From assembly GCA_965243175.1 (NCBI GenBank), contig OZ251532.1, positions 3,658,001 through 3,722,000 on the forward strand: a DNA stretch of 64,000 nt, in the 5' to 3' direction. The DNA comes from VXYL01 sp965243175. GTDB lineage: Bacteria > Pseudomonadota > Gammaproteobacteria > Pseudomonadales > Azotimanducaceae. A program made the position numbers and the translations under genes. Below the pieces are notes generated by a model, which searched no databases, was not told where the DNA came from, and worked only from the letters and a program-made list of their open reading frames with translations. Below, piece by piece: positions 42,850 to 50,920 of this stretch; position 1 is the first letter of the stretch; each line of letters opens with the position of its first letter.

Positions 42850-43965
42850 ATGGCCGATCATAGCGGAGATGCCGCCGTCGGCGTGGACGTCTCGAAGGCG
42901 CATCTGGATGCCTGGCGGCCGGACGAGGCGAAGCGCTTCGGCAACGACGCCGAGGGCTTCGAGGAGTTCGCCGCGTGGGTCGCGCCGGCGGACCCGATGG
43001 TGGTCTACGAGTCCACCGGCCACTACCACCGCGGCTTCGAGGAGGCGCTGGCTGGCCGGCTGCGGCTGGCGCGGGTGAACGCGGCGCGGGCGCGGCGCTT
43101 CGCGCAGGCGCTGGGCGAAGAGGCGAAGACGGACGCGGCGGACGCGCGGGTGCTCGCCGCGATGGGCCGGGCGCTGCCCCTGCGCCAGGTGGAGGCGAAG
43201 CCGCAGGCGCTGCGCGACCTCGACGAACTGGCCACGGCGCGCGACGCCCTGGTCAAGGACCGCGTCGCGGCGCTGAACCGCCGGGCGCACGTCCGCGACC
43301 CGCTGCTCAGGCGGCAGAACCGCAACCGGCTGGCGCAGATCGACCGCCAGCTGAAAGCCTTGGACGCTCGGATCGGAAGGCTGCTGGCGGACGACCCGCG
43401 GCTGGCTCGGCGCGCCGAGGTGCTGGCCTCCATCCCCGGCGTCGGCCCGGTCACCGCCGCCGGACTCGTCGCCGACATGCCGGAACTGGGCGCGCTCGGC
43501 GCCAAGGCCGCGGCCAGCCTGGCCGGCGTGGCGCCGATGGCGCGCGAGTCGGGGAACTGGAAGGGCCGCAGCTACATCAAGGGCGGCCGCGCGCGGGTGC
43601 GGCGGCTCCTCTACATGGCGGCGATGAGCGCCGTCCGCTGCAACCCGGACATGGCCGCCAAGCACCGGCAGCTGGTCGCCGGCGGAAAGCCGGGGAAGGT
43701 CGCCCTGGTGGCCGTCATGCGCAAGCTCGTCCTGCTCGCCAACGTCCTGCTCCGCGACGACCGGCTCTGGACGCCCAGAGCGGGCGGCCAGCACGACGCG
43801 CCGCCGCCGGAAGCGACCGGGGACGCCGGCGGCCCTTCGGGCGTTGGCGAAGGGAGCCTCGGCGACCGCAGCCAAGGCCCGAAGGGCCAGCCGCCATCAT
43901 CCAGCGCCTCCGCCAGCGAACAGCCGAGCGCGGGCATCGGCCCGCCGCTCCCGACCCCAGCCTGA
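42850..43965 (+). CDS. IS110 family transposase
   Basis: 371 residues. The N-terminal RuvC-like domain shows the DEDD set as Asp13 (GVDVSKAHLD), Glu54 (YESTGHY), Asp95 and Asp98 (KTDAADAR). The C-terminal Transposase_20 domain has SIPGVGPVTAAGLVADMPELG and ASLAGVAPMARESGNWKGRSYIKGGRARVRR, with Ser234 or Ser241 as candidate nucleophile. RuvC and Tnp domains together carry out RNA-guided recombination in this family. The ATG follows AGGAGAAAGGAAAGC. The C-terminal 55 residues are a low-complexity Pro/Ser/Gly tail. The frame is intact, so the element may still be mobile. Confidence 0.95.
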   Translation: MADHSGDAAVGVDVSKAHLDAWRPDEAKRFGNDAEGFEEFAAWVAPADPMVVYESTGHYHRGFEEALAGRLRLARVNAARARRFAQALGEEAKTDAADARVLAAMGRALPLRQVEAKPQALRDLDELATARDALVKDRVAALNRRAHVRDPLLRRQNRNRLAQIDRQLKALDARIGRLLADDPRLARRAEVLASIPGVGPVTAAGLVADMPELGALGAKAAASLAGVAPMARESGNWKGRSYIKGGRARVRRLLYMAAMSAVRCNPDMAAKHRQLVAGGKPGKVALVAVMRKLVLLANVLLRDDRLWTPRAGGQHDAPPPEATGDAGGPSGVGEGSLGDRSQGPKGQPPSSSASASEQPSAGIGPPLPTPA

Positions 43966-44042
43966 ACCCCCAAGGCACCACTGGAAGCATGACCAGCCAA
44001 GGAGGCCATCTCAAAGACCACTTGCAACATAGATACTCCAGA

Positions 44043-44779
44043 GTCAGTCCCGGCGGCGTAGGCGACGGTTCGGCCACGCCTCTCATGCGTTCGTACAGCA
44101 CCCACAGCCAGTCCACGAAGACGCGCCGCAACTCAGCCATGCGAGGGGCAGGCTCCTCTTGCTCGGGGCCGACGAGCTCCGCCGCCAGTAGGCCCGCCAC
44201 CTTCGCCAGATCGTCCGGCGTGGTGCTCTGTTCCAGCCGCGCCACCGCGGTCGTCAACTTGCCCGCATAGTCCGCCTTGGCGCGGCGCAGGTCAAGCAGC
44301 AGGTAGCGGTGCCACGGCTGGAACCTGGACAGGAACTCGCCGGTCGGAGCGATCAGCTCGCGCGCCTCGCCCGCCGCGGTCCAGCTCGACTCGCCGTTGT
44401 AGAGCACCACCGGCAGCACCGGCGGCAGATCGCCCGGCTCCGCGACTCCAGCGCGCAGCAGTTCGCGCTCCAGCATCGCCGTGTACTCGATCATCCGCAG
44501 CGCCATCGTCGCGTCGCTGCTCGCTTGGAATTCCAGGAGCACGAGCATGTACGCCCAGCCGCCTTCCGCGTCTGCCGCGCGGACGCGCCACACCGTGTCG
44601 CCGCGGCGCTGGCGGAAGTCGTCGCCAACGTACTCGGCGGACACTTTTTCCAAGGAGCGCAGGTCGATCGCTGCGAGCATCTCGGCGGGCAGAATACTGC
44701 GCAGCAGGTCGGCCACCATCTCCGCGAAGGAGTAGAGGCGCTTGTAGATGGGGTCGCTGGTGGGGGTGTTCTTCTTCAT
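44043..44779 (-). pseudogene. Rpn family recombination-promoting nuclease, N-terminal part, interrupted
   Basis: Starts at ATG 44779 (MKKNTPTSDPIYKRLYSFAEMVADLLR). The PD-(D/E)XK-like core is intact: Asp61 in RRGDTVWRV, and Glu83-x-Gln85 in LLEFQASSDATMALRMIEY. It is followed by LPPVLPVVLYNGE and the helical middle of the family. At about 44043 the frame runs into the IS110 element and continues with unrelated residues to a stop at 43715. The normal C-terminus lies at 42320-42647. A truncated nuclease with an artificial tail could still be made. Rpn proteins are DNA nucleases linked to recombination and anti-phage toxicity. Confidence 0.8.
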
Positions 44780-45089
44780 GCGGCCACCGTAGCCGCTCGC
44801 GGGAAGCGAACCTGCACGAGATCGCCCCGGCCGGATGTGGGAAATCAACGCTTTTTGACGTCGGACATCGCCCTGTTCGGCTGTAGGACATTGCCGGCAA
44901 TTCCGATGAGCTCGCATGAACGACCTGCCTGCCACCTTGTGCGGCGGGGTGGCCGCTGAACACCGGACAGATCACGCGGTCCCAACACGCCTCTTGGGGG
45001 GCTGGCGGCGGAGCGAAACGGGCCGACACGCGAGGCACCAAGACTCGGTATTCTTGCGGCCTTGCTGTTCGTCGCGTCAGGAGAAGCCA
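44780..45089. other. Divergent intergenic region with an imperfect direct repeat
   Basis: 310 bases between the rpn start and the Ldh gene. GTCGGACATCGCC (44860-44872) and GTAGGACATTGCC (44883-44895) match at 11 of 13 positions and start 23 bases apart, about two helical turns. This could be a paired regulator site. I see no gene here. Confidence 0.4.
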
Positions 45090-46163
45090 GTGCTGGAACG
45101 ATTCAAGGTCCCCGAAGATGTCGCCGTGCGCGTCGCCCCGGACGCGATGCGCAAGGCCGTGGAGAACATCTTCGTCGCCCTTCGCATGAGCGCCGAGGAT
45201 GCCGCCAAGTGCGCGGACGTGCTGATCTACGCGGACGCGCGGGGCATCGACTCCCACGGCGTCAGCAACATGATGCGTCCCTACGTCGCCGGGCTGAAAG
45301 GCGGCCACATCAATCCGACGCCCGCCATGAAGCGAACGCGGGACTTCCCGGCGGCGGTCTCGGTCGACGGCGACCGCGGCCTAGGGCTCGGCCAGGGCAA
45401 GGAGTTGATGGAACTCGCGTGCGAACGCGCCAAGACCTGCGGCGTGGCCGTGGTCACCGCCTTCAACAGCGGCCACTACGGCCCGTCCGCCTACTTCGCC
45501 CACCTCGCGCTCGCGCACGACATGATCGGCGTGTCCATGACCGCCGGGGGCATGCAGGTGGCGCCGACCCAGGGCGCGGAGCCCCTGCTCGGCCTCAACC
45601 CCATCGGCATCGCCGCGCCATCGAAGGACGAACCGCCCTTCATCTTCGATGCGTCCATGAGTTCCGTCGCCGGCAACAAGATCCAGCTCTTGAAGCGCGT
45701 CGGCGGCAAGGTGCTGCCCGGCTGGATCGCCGAAGCGGACGGCGCGCCCGTCATGGCCGAGGCGGAGGTGCCGGAACGGTTCCTGATGCTGCCCCTCGGC
45801 GGCACCCGCGAGATCGGCTCGCACAAGGGCTTCGGCCTCTCCATGCTGGTGGAGGTGCTCTGCAGCGCTCTCACCGGAACCGGCGCAGGGCCGCATCGAC
45901 GCCAAGGCACGGCGCACTACTTCATGGCCTACAACGTCGCCGCGTTCACCGAAGTGGAGACCTTCAAGGCCGACATGGACGCCTACCTGCGCTCGATCCT
46001 GGACTGCAAGCCGGCGCCGGGCGAAGCGCGGGTGGTCTACCCGGGCATCCCCGAACACGAAGCCGAGATCGACCGGCGCGCGAACGGCATCCCCTACCAC
46101 CCAGAGGTGCTGGAGTGGTTCAACGGCGTGATGGGCGAGCTGGGCATCGAGTCGCCGTTCTAG
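45090..46163 (+). CDS. Ldh family NAD(P)-dependent oxidoreductase
   Basis: 357 residues from a GTG at 45090 preceded by AGGAGAAGCCA. The upstream extension to 44916 has no family similarity. The sequence fits the malate/L-lactate/ureidoglycolate dehydrogenase family (Ldh_2), which is unrelated to classical Rossmann LDH: DARGIDSHGVSNM, VDGDRGLGLGQ, FNSGHYGPSAYF, GGMQVAPTQGAEPLLGLNPIGIAAP and HKGFGLSMLVEVLCSALTGTG are all typical. It should reduce or oxidise a 2-hydroxy/2-oxo acid in the cytoplasm. The exact substrate is not determinable. A NuoE-like gene follows 19 bases downstream on the same strand, so the two are likely co-transcribed. Confidence 0.9.
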   Translation: MLERFKVPEDVAVRVAPDAMRKAVENIFVALRMSAEDAAKCADVLIYADARGIDSHGVSNMMRPYVAGLKGGHINPTPAMKRTRDFPAAVSVDGDRGLGLGQGKELMELACERAKTCGVAVVTAFNSGHYGPSAYFAHLALAHDMIGVSMTAGGMQVAPTQGAEPLLGLNPIGIAAPSKDEPPFIFDASMSSVAGNKIQLLKRVGGKVLPGWIAEADGAPVMAEAEVPERFLMLPLGGTREIGSHKGFGLSMLVEVLCSALTGTGAGPHRRQGTAHYFMAYNVAAFTEVETFKADMDAYLRSILDCKPAPGEARVVYPGIPEHEAEIDRRANGIPYHPEVLEWFNGVMGELGIESPF

Positions 46164-46182
46164 GGCGGCCGCGGGGACGTTC

Positions 46183-46638
46183 GTGGAGACCGCAGGGCGA
46201 ACCAGCGCCGAGCAGCTTGCGCGGAGCATCGCCGAGCGCAACCGCGATCGGGTCGGCGGCGTGCTGCGGGCGCTGCGCGAGATCGTCGCCGCCAACGGCC
46301 ACGTCAGCCGCGCTCAGGAGCACATGGTCGCCGAAGTCTTCAACCTGAGCCGCGCCGAGGTGCGCGGAATCGTCTCCTTCTACCACGACTTGCGCACGAC
46401 CCCAGGCCCGGCCGCGCAAGTGCGCGTCTGCCAAGCGGAAGCCTGCCAAGCCGTCGGCGGGCGGCGGTTCACCAAGCGCGTGGAAGCCCGCCTCGGCCTG
46501 CGCCTGGGCGAAGCCAACGAAATCGTGGCACTCGAAGCCGTCTACTGCCTCGGCCTCTGCGCCCAAGGCCCGGCGATGATGGTGAACGGCGAACTCTCCG
46601 CCAACGGCGACCTGGCCGCCTTGGAGCAACTCGACTAG
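46183..46638 (+). CDS. NuoE-like thioredoxin-fold 2Fe-2S protein (formate dehydrogenase gamma-like)
   Basis: 151 residues from a GTG. The N-terminal helical part (EHMVAEVFNLSRAEVRGIVSFYHDLRTTP) and the C-terminal thioredoxin-like ferredoxin domain match NuoE/FdsG. The four cysteine ligands are in VCQAEACQ and YCLGLCAQGPAMMV. Such subunits pass electrons between an NADH- or formate-oxidising partner and Fe-S chains. No NuoF/FdsB or molybdenum subunit gene is adjacent, so the partner is encoded elsewhere or differs. It follows the Ldh gene closely. Its TAG stop overlaps the stop of the convergent ATPase gene (shared CTAG). Confidence 0.85.
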   Translation: METAGRTSAEQLARSIAERNRDRVGGVLRALREIVAANGHVSRAQEHMVAEVFNLSRAEVRGIVSFYHDLRTTPGPAAQVRVCQAEACQAVGGRRFTKRVEARLGLRLGEANEIVALEAVYCLGLCAQGPAMMVNGELSANGDLAALEQLD

Positions 46639-48194
46639 ACGACTGCCAAGCCGGCGTCCTTCACCTCGAACGTCGAGATGTTGCGCGCCTGTTCGCTGAA
46701 CGCCACGCCCACTCGGTGGATGGGCAGGTTCAGGTGCTGGTACTTCTCCGCGTAGCCCTTCTCGTCGATCTGCGCCAAAGCGTCGCCGGCATCGCCGCTG
46801 GTCTTGAACTCGAACACCCAGACGGCGTTGGCGTGGCGCACGACGACGTCCGAGCGGCCGTGGTTGGTGCTCTCTTCGGCCACGACGTCTAGGCCGGCGC
46901 CGGCGAAGTGCGAGTAGAACACCGCCGAGTAGTAGCCTTCGTAGTGGGCGATGTCGTTGTTGACGTACCACTCGTGCGGCACGCTGGCGAAGAACGCACG
47001 GAAAAACCGCTCCACGCCGGCGAAGTCGTGGTGGGCAAGCAGATCTTCGAGCCGCTCGCTCTCGACCGTCGCCGAAGCGCCAGGCGCCATCGTCGTCAGC
47101 AACGCCAGATTCAACGCCGAACGCACTTCGCGGTTCGGATAGCCCAAGCGATAGAGATAGCCTGCCGCGCCAGCCCTCTCGCTCAGAATCGTGAGGTAGC
47201 CGGTCTGGAACAGCAGCGCTTCGGTCTTGGCGTGGCGGATGTCGAACGCGGCCAAATCCGCATCGCCGACCACGATGTCGTTCAGCGCGGCCGGATCGAC
47301 GTGGCGTTCGAGCAGGGTCTCGGGCAGGAAGGCTGGCGTGCCGGTCTCGAACCAGTACGGCCTGAACTCCCTGTTCTGCAGAAGCAGCAGCATGCCGTAG
47401 GGGTTGTACACCCTTTCCGCCTCGGTGCCGCGCCAGTTGTAGCCGTTGTACCAGTCGCGGATGGTCTCCCGCGGCAGCCCTTCCAGTTCGCTCGCGAACA
47501 CCGTGCAGAGGTCGTCGTCCGTGTAGCCGCAGATGGCGGCGAAGCGCGGGTCCAAGGTGATGTCGGTGAGGTTATTGAGGTCCGAAAAGACGCTCACTCT
47601 GGCGAACTTGGACACGCCCGTGAAGAAGCTGAACCGGATGTCCGCGTCGCAATCCTTCACCATGCCGTACACGCCGCGCAGGAAGTCGCGGTGCGCCTCG
47701 GCCACCTCCGGCGTGCGCAGCGCATCGTTGATGGGCCGGTCGTACTCGTCCACCAGCAACACCACGCGCTGGCCGGTCCGTTCGTGCAGCGCCGCGATCA
47801 GGCCGCCGAGTCGGCGCGCCGGGGACTTGGCCCGCGCCCTCACGCCAGCCCGATCTTCTAGGTCCGTCAACTGGTCCAAAAAGTCCCGCTCCGCATCGAG
47901 CGGGTTCTTGAAGCTGCCGCCCGCGAAGCTGAACCGCAGCACCGGATGGCGAACGGTCCAGTCCCAGCGATCGTGGATCGCGAGGCCGTGGAACAGCGGC
48001 TCGTTGCCCTCGAACAGTTCCTTGATCGTGTCCACGAGCAGGCTCTTGCCGAACCGCCGCGGGCGGGAAAGGAAGCAGTGCGAACAATCCGTGACCAGCT
48101 GGTGGATGTAGCCGGTCTTGTCCACGTAGTAGCAGTCGTCCTCGCGGATCTTCCGAAAGGTCTGAACGCCAGCGGGCAGTTTGCGTCGCGTCAT
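46635..48194 (-). CDS. AAA-ATPase-like and PD-(D/E)XK nuclease domain protein
   Basis: 519 residues from the ATG at 48194. The N-terminal half is the AAA-ATPase-like domain (family PF09820): FRKIREDDCYYVDKTGYI, Walker A-like RPRRFGKS at 44-51, and Walker B VVLLVDEYDRP at about 144-154. The C-terminal domain has GRSDVVV...VWVFEFKTSGDA, the Asp/Glu-x-Lys core of the PD-(D/E)XK family PF08011. These proteins are abundant in Bacteroidetes and in host-associated bacteria and often amplify within genomes. A mobile or defence role has been proposed, but the function is unproven. It converges on the NuoE-like gene. Confidence 0.9.
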   Translation of the reverse strand: MTRRKLPAGVQTFRKIREDDCYYVDKTGYIHQLVTDCSHCFLSRPRRFGKSLLVDTIKELFEGNEPLFHGLAIHDRWDWTVRHPVLRFSFAGGSFKNPLDAERDFLDQLTDLEDRAGVRARAKSPARRLGGLIAALHERTGQRVVLLVDEYDRPINDALRTPEVAEAHRDFLRGVYGMVKDCDADIRFSFFTGVSKFARVSVFSDLNNLTDITLDPRFAAICGYTDDDLCTVFASELEGLPRETIRDWYNGYNWRGTEAERVYNPYGMLLLLQNREFRPYWFETGTPAFLPETLLERHVDPAALNDIVVGDADLAAFDIRHAKTEALLFQTGYLTILSERAGAAGYLYRLGYPNREVRSALNLALLTTMAPGASATVESERLEDLLAHHDFAGVERFFRAFFASVPHEWYVNNDIAHYEGYYSAVFYSHFAGAGLDVVAEESTNHGRSDVVVRHANAVWVFEFKTSGDAGDALAQIDEKGYAEKYQHLNLPIHRVGVAFSEQARNISTFEVKDAGLAVV

Positions 48195-48272
48195 GGCCGC
48201 ACCATAGCTTGGCGGTTCGCAGTCGGTCAAAGCGGACGCCTCGCCGCGTGGCATCTTGCGCCGCGTCTGCGG

Positions 48273-48278
48273 TAGAAT
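48273..48278 (+). promoter_or_regulatory. Putative -10 box for rpsU
   Basis: TAGAAT in the context GGTAGAATCG, 26 bases before the rpsU ATG. The same ten-base context occurs before coaE at 50886-50895. No good -35 is visible. Confidence 0.4.
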
Positions 48279-48303
48279 CGCTGCCGACTCAACTGGAGAC
48301 GCC

Positions 48304-48519
48304 ATGCCATTCGTCAAGGTCAGGGAGAACGAGCCCTTCGACATCGCGCTGCGACGCTTCAAGCGGTCCTGCGAGAAAGCCGGCATCCTGTCGGAAGTGC
48401 GCAAGCGCGAGTACTACGAGAAGCCCACCACCGTGCGCAAGCGCAAGGCGGCCGCGGCCGTCAAGCGGCACTTGAAGAAGCTGCAACGCGAAGCGCGCCG
48501 GTTCGAGAAGTCCTACTGA
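48304..48519 (+). CDS. rpsU: 30S ribosomal protein bS21
   Basis: 71 residues, MPFVKVRENEPFDIALRRFKR, then CEKAGILSEVRKREYYEKPT and a Lys/Arg-rich tail, the normal length and sequence for bS21. The protein helps the 30S subunit select mRNA start regions. The ATG at 48304 follows TGGAGACGCC; an upstream in-frame start adds unrelated residues. It opens the rpsU-yqeY-dnaG macromolecular synthesis cluster familiar from gammaproteobacteria. Confidence 0.97.
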   Translation: MPFVKVRENEPFDIALRRFKRSCEKAGILSEVRKREYYEKPTTVRKRKAAAAVKRHLKKLQREARRFEKSY

Positions 48520-48529
48520 CCACGCCACG

Positions 48530-48553
48530 CAGCGCCGCCATGCGAGGGCGCTG
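48530..48553. other. Inverted repeat between rpsU and yqeY
   Basis: CAGCGCC (48530-48536) pairs with GGCGCTG (48547-48553) across a 10-base loop. It lies directly after rpsU. In related operons a partial terminator or processing site separates rpsU from dnaG, and this could serve the same purpose. There is no T-run. Confidence 0.3.
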
Positions 48554-48573
48554 GGCGCACGGGGCGTGAGATC

Positions 48574-49023
48574 GTGAGCACCATCAAGGCCGAAATCGAT
48601 GCTGCCAGCAAGGCGGCCGTGCGGGCTCGGGACAGAGAGCGCGTCAAGGCGCTCCGGCTGGTCAACGCCGCGATCAAGCAGGCGGAGATCGACGGCCAGC
48701 GGCCCCTTGAAGACGCGGACGTGCTGGCCGTGCTCGGCAAGATGCGCAAGCAGCGCCTCGATTCGCTCGATCAATTCACCGAAGCCGGACGCGAGGACCT
48801 GGCGGCCATCGAGCGCTTCGAGTTGGCGATCGTCGACGAGTTCATGCCGCGGATGCTCGGCGACGAGGAGCTCGCCGCAGCCATCGCGGCCGCCATCGCC
48901 GAGATCGGCGCGGCCAGCATGAAGGACATGGGCAAGGTGATGGGCACGCTGAAGAGCCGCTTCCCCGGCCGTGTGGACATGGCCGCGGCGAGCCGAGCGG
49001 TGCGCGAAGCGTTGAGCGGCTGA
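48574..49023 (+). CDS. GatB/YqeY domain-containing protein
   Basis: 149 residues from a GTG at 48574. It is homologous to the C-terminal tail domain of the GatB amidotransferase subunit: RVKALRLVNAAIKQAEIDGQRPLEDADVLAVLGKMRKQRLDSLDQF, then SMKDMGKVMGTLKSRFPGRVDM. The fold binds tRNA in GatB. The standalone YqeY has no firmly established role. The gene sits between rpsU and dnaG, its usual place in many gammaproteobacteria. The length is normal. Confidence 0.93.
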   Translation: MSTIKAEIDAASKAAVRARDRERVKALRLVNAAIKQAEIDGQRPLEDADVLAVLGKMRKQRLDSLDQFTEAGREDLAAIERFELAIVDEFMPRMLGDEELAAAIAAAIAEIGAASMKDMGKVMGTLKSRFPGRVDMAAASRAVREALSG

Positions 49024-49064
49024 CCACGCTTAGGCCGCCCGGCGTACGCTCCGAGGGCGTCCGC

Positions 49065-49093
49065 TGCACACTCCCGCGCAGACGGACTATGCT
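49065..49093 (+). promoter_or_regulatory. Possible internal promoter before dnaG
   Basis: TGCACA (49065-49070), a 17-base spacer and TATGCT (49088-49093), each matching 4 of 6 consensus bases. It lies immediately upstream of the dnaG start. Confidence 0.35.
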
Positions 49094-49101
49094 CGCAGTC
49101 C

Positions 49102-50823
49102 ATGGCCGGCATGATTCCGCAATCGTTCATCAACGGGCTGCTCGAACGCACCGATCCGGTGGACGTCATCGGCCGCCGCGTGCAGCTGCGCAAGGTCGGC
49201 AACCGGCACACCGGCCTCTGCCCTTTCCATCAGGAGAAGACGCCCTCGTTCCACGTCTATCCAGACGGCTACCACTGCTTCGGCTGCGGCGCCCACGGCA
49301 CCGCCTTGGGCTTCCTGATGGAACTCGACGGCCTCACGTTTCCCGAGGCGGTGGAGGCTCTCGCCGAGATGGCCGGGCTGGAGGTGCCCCGGGAACGCGC
49401 CACCGGGCCCAAGATCGACAGCAGCGTCTACGACACCCTCGAAGCGGCGGCACAGCGCTATCGGCAATGGCTTGGCGAAGGGGCGGAAGGCACTAAGGCA
49501 AGGGCGTACCTGCGCGAACGTGGCCTCGGCGCGGAGACCATCGACCGCTTCGGCGTCGGCCTCGCCCTGCCCGGCTGGGATCGCTTGAAGACGGCGCTCG
49601 GCTCGCTCGGCGAAGGGCGGCTGGTCGAAGCCGGTCTGGTGGCGAAGAACGAGCGCGGGCGCACCTACGACCGCTTCCGCGATCGCGTCGTCTTTCCCAT
49701 CCGCAACACTCGTGGGCGCGTCATCGGCTTCGGCGGCCGCGTATTCGGCAGCGCGTCTGCGGACGGCCCCAAGTACCTCAACTCCCCCGACACGCCGCAC
49801 TTCAGCAAGGGCCGCGAACTCTACGGACTCTACGAAGCGCGGCAGACGCCGCGCCGCCTCGACAGCGTGATCGTCGTCGAAGGCTACATGGACGTGCTGG
49901 CGCTCGCCGAGCACGGCATCGACAACGCCGTGGCGACGCTCGGCACCGCCATCGGCAAAGCGCACTTCGAGAAGCTGTTCCAGCACCGCATCGACCTCGT
50001 GACCTGCTGCTTCGACGGCGACGATGCGGGCCGCAACGCCGCATGGAAGGCGGTGGACGCGGCGTTTCCAGCGCTTTCCGCCGGCCGCCAGCTGCGCTTC
50101 GTCTTTCTGCCGGACGGCGAAGACCCCGACTCGCTTGTGCGCCGCCACGGCAAGGCGCGTTTCGATGAGCGGATCGAGAACGCGACGCCGGTGGCGACCT
50201 ACTTCCTCGACCGACTCCGCGCCGGCGTTGATCTCGGCGCGATCGATGGCCGCGCCCTGCTGCGCGATCTGGCGCTGCCGCACCTCGCGGTGCTGCCCGG
50301 TGGGGCGCTCCACGACGTGCTCGTCGCCGACCTCGCCCGCCTGTGCCGAATCTCCGAACAGCAGCTTGAACAGGCGCTCCGCGACCATGCCCTGCCCTCT
50401 CGCGGCGGCCAGCCGCAGCGCACCGCGCAGCCGTCGAAGCTCGGCAACCGCCTCTTGCATATCCTTGTGAAGCACCCAGCGGCGCTGCGCTGCTTGGACG
50501 ATGCGACTCGCGAACGACTGGCGAGCACGACTGCGGACGGCGGCCTGCTCGGCGTCGTAGTCGCGTATCTGGCCGGGCAGCCCGATGCGGACACCGCGAC
50601 GCTGCTTGGCCGCTTCATCGGCGAAGACGCCCACGCGCAGCTCGCGGCAATCGCCGCGGCGCCATCGCTGCTTTCCGCCGACGCGCTGGCGGCGGAGTTC
50701 GCCGACGGCGCCCGTCGCTTTCTCGGCGAACGCGAGCAGCGCGCCAAAGCCTCCCTGCTGCACGACGTGCGCGAAAGCCACTCCACCGAAGATCTGCGCC
50801 GCTGGTGGCAGGCGCGGCGCTGA
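49102..50823 (+). CDS. dnaG: DNA primase
   Basis: 573 residues. The N-terminal CHC2 zinc domain has CPFHQEKTPSFHV...YHCFGCGAHG (about residues 34-60). The central TOPRIM catalytic core shows RIIGFGGR-type and VVEGYMDVLALAEHGIDNAVATLGTA segments and CFDGDDAGRNAAW (metal-binding DxD). The C-terminal helicase-interaction region is divergent. It makes RNA primers at the replication fork. It follows rpsU and yqeY; rpoD, the usual next gene, is absent, and coaE follows instead. The start ATG gives MAGMIPQSFINGLLERTDPVDVIG, the normal primase N-terminus. Confidence 0.97.
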   Translation: MAGMIPQSFINGLLERTDPVDVIGRRVQLRKVGNRHTGLCPFHQEKTPSFHVYPDGYHCFGCGAHGTALGFLMELDGLTFPEAVEALAEMAGLEVPRERATGPKIDSSVYDTLEAAAQRYRQWLGEGAEGTKARAYLRERGLGAETIDRFGVGLALPGWDRLKTALGSLGEGRLVEAGLVAKNERGRTYDRFRDRVVFPIRNTRGRVIGFGGRVFGSASADGPKYLNSPDTPHFSKGRELYGLYEARQTPRRLDSVIVVEGYMDVLALAEHGIDNAVATLGTAIGKAHFEKLFQHRIDLVTCCFDGDDAGRNAAWKAVDAAFPALSAGRQLRFVFLPDGEDPDSLVRRHGKARFDERIENATPVATYFLDRLRAGVDLGAIDGRALLRDLALPHLAVLPGGALHDVLVADLARLCRISEQQLEQALRDHALPSRGGQPQRTAQPSKLGNRLLHILVKHPAALRCLDDATRERLASTTADGGLLGVVVAYLAGQPDADTATLLGRFIGEDAHAQLAAIAAAPSLLSADALAAEFADGARRFLGEREQRAKASLLHDVRESHSTEDLRRWWQARR

Positions 50824-50887
50824 ACCGGCAGCGGCGCTTTGCCATCCTTCGCCGCAACTCGATGTAGTCCTACTCTGCTCAACTCGG

Positions 50888-50893
50888 TAGAAT
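50888..50893 (+). promoter_or_regulatory. Putative -10 box for coaE
   Basis: TAGAAT in the context CTCGGTAGAATCG, about 28 bases before the likely coaE start. The context GGTAGAATCG is identical to that before rpsU. Confidence 0.4.
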
Positions 50894-50920
50894 CGTGCGT
50901 TTTGCGGCTTGGGCAGCGCA

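Larger units (their letters stand above)
42648..44047 (+). mobile_element. IS110-family insertion sequence inside an rpn gene
   Basis: About 1.4 kb carrying one IS110-type transposase. The boundaries are inferred from the broken Rpn frame. The left flank ends CTTGTCT-GTTAG (42648-42652), and the right flank resumes at GTCAG (44043-44047) in matching phase. Joining the flanks restores a continuous Rpn protein (PTPPGL-TDKEIAMTLEERVAEW). There are no long terminal inverted repeats or obvious target duplication, as expected for this family. Confidence 0.75.

Noticed and set aside
43715..44042. The C-terminal extension of the truncated Rpn frame into the IS110 element as a real domain
   Set aside because: The sequence changes character at the IS boundary and is antisense to the transposase. 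It is read-through, not part of the nuclease.
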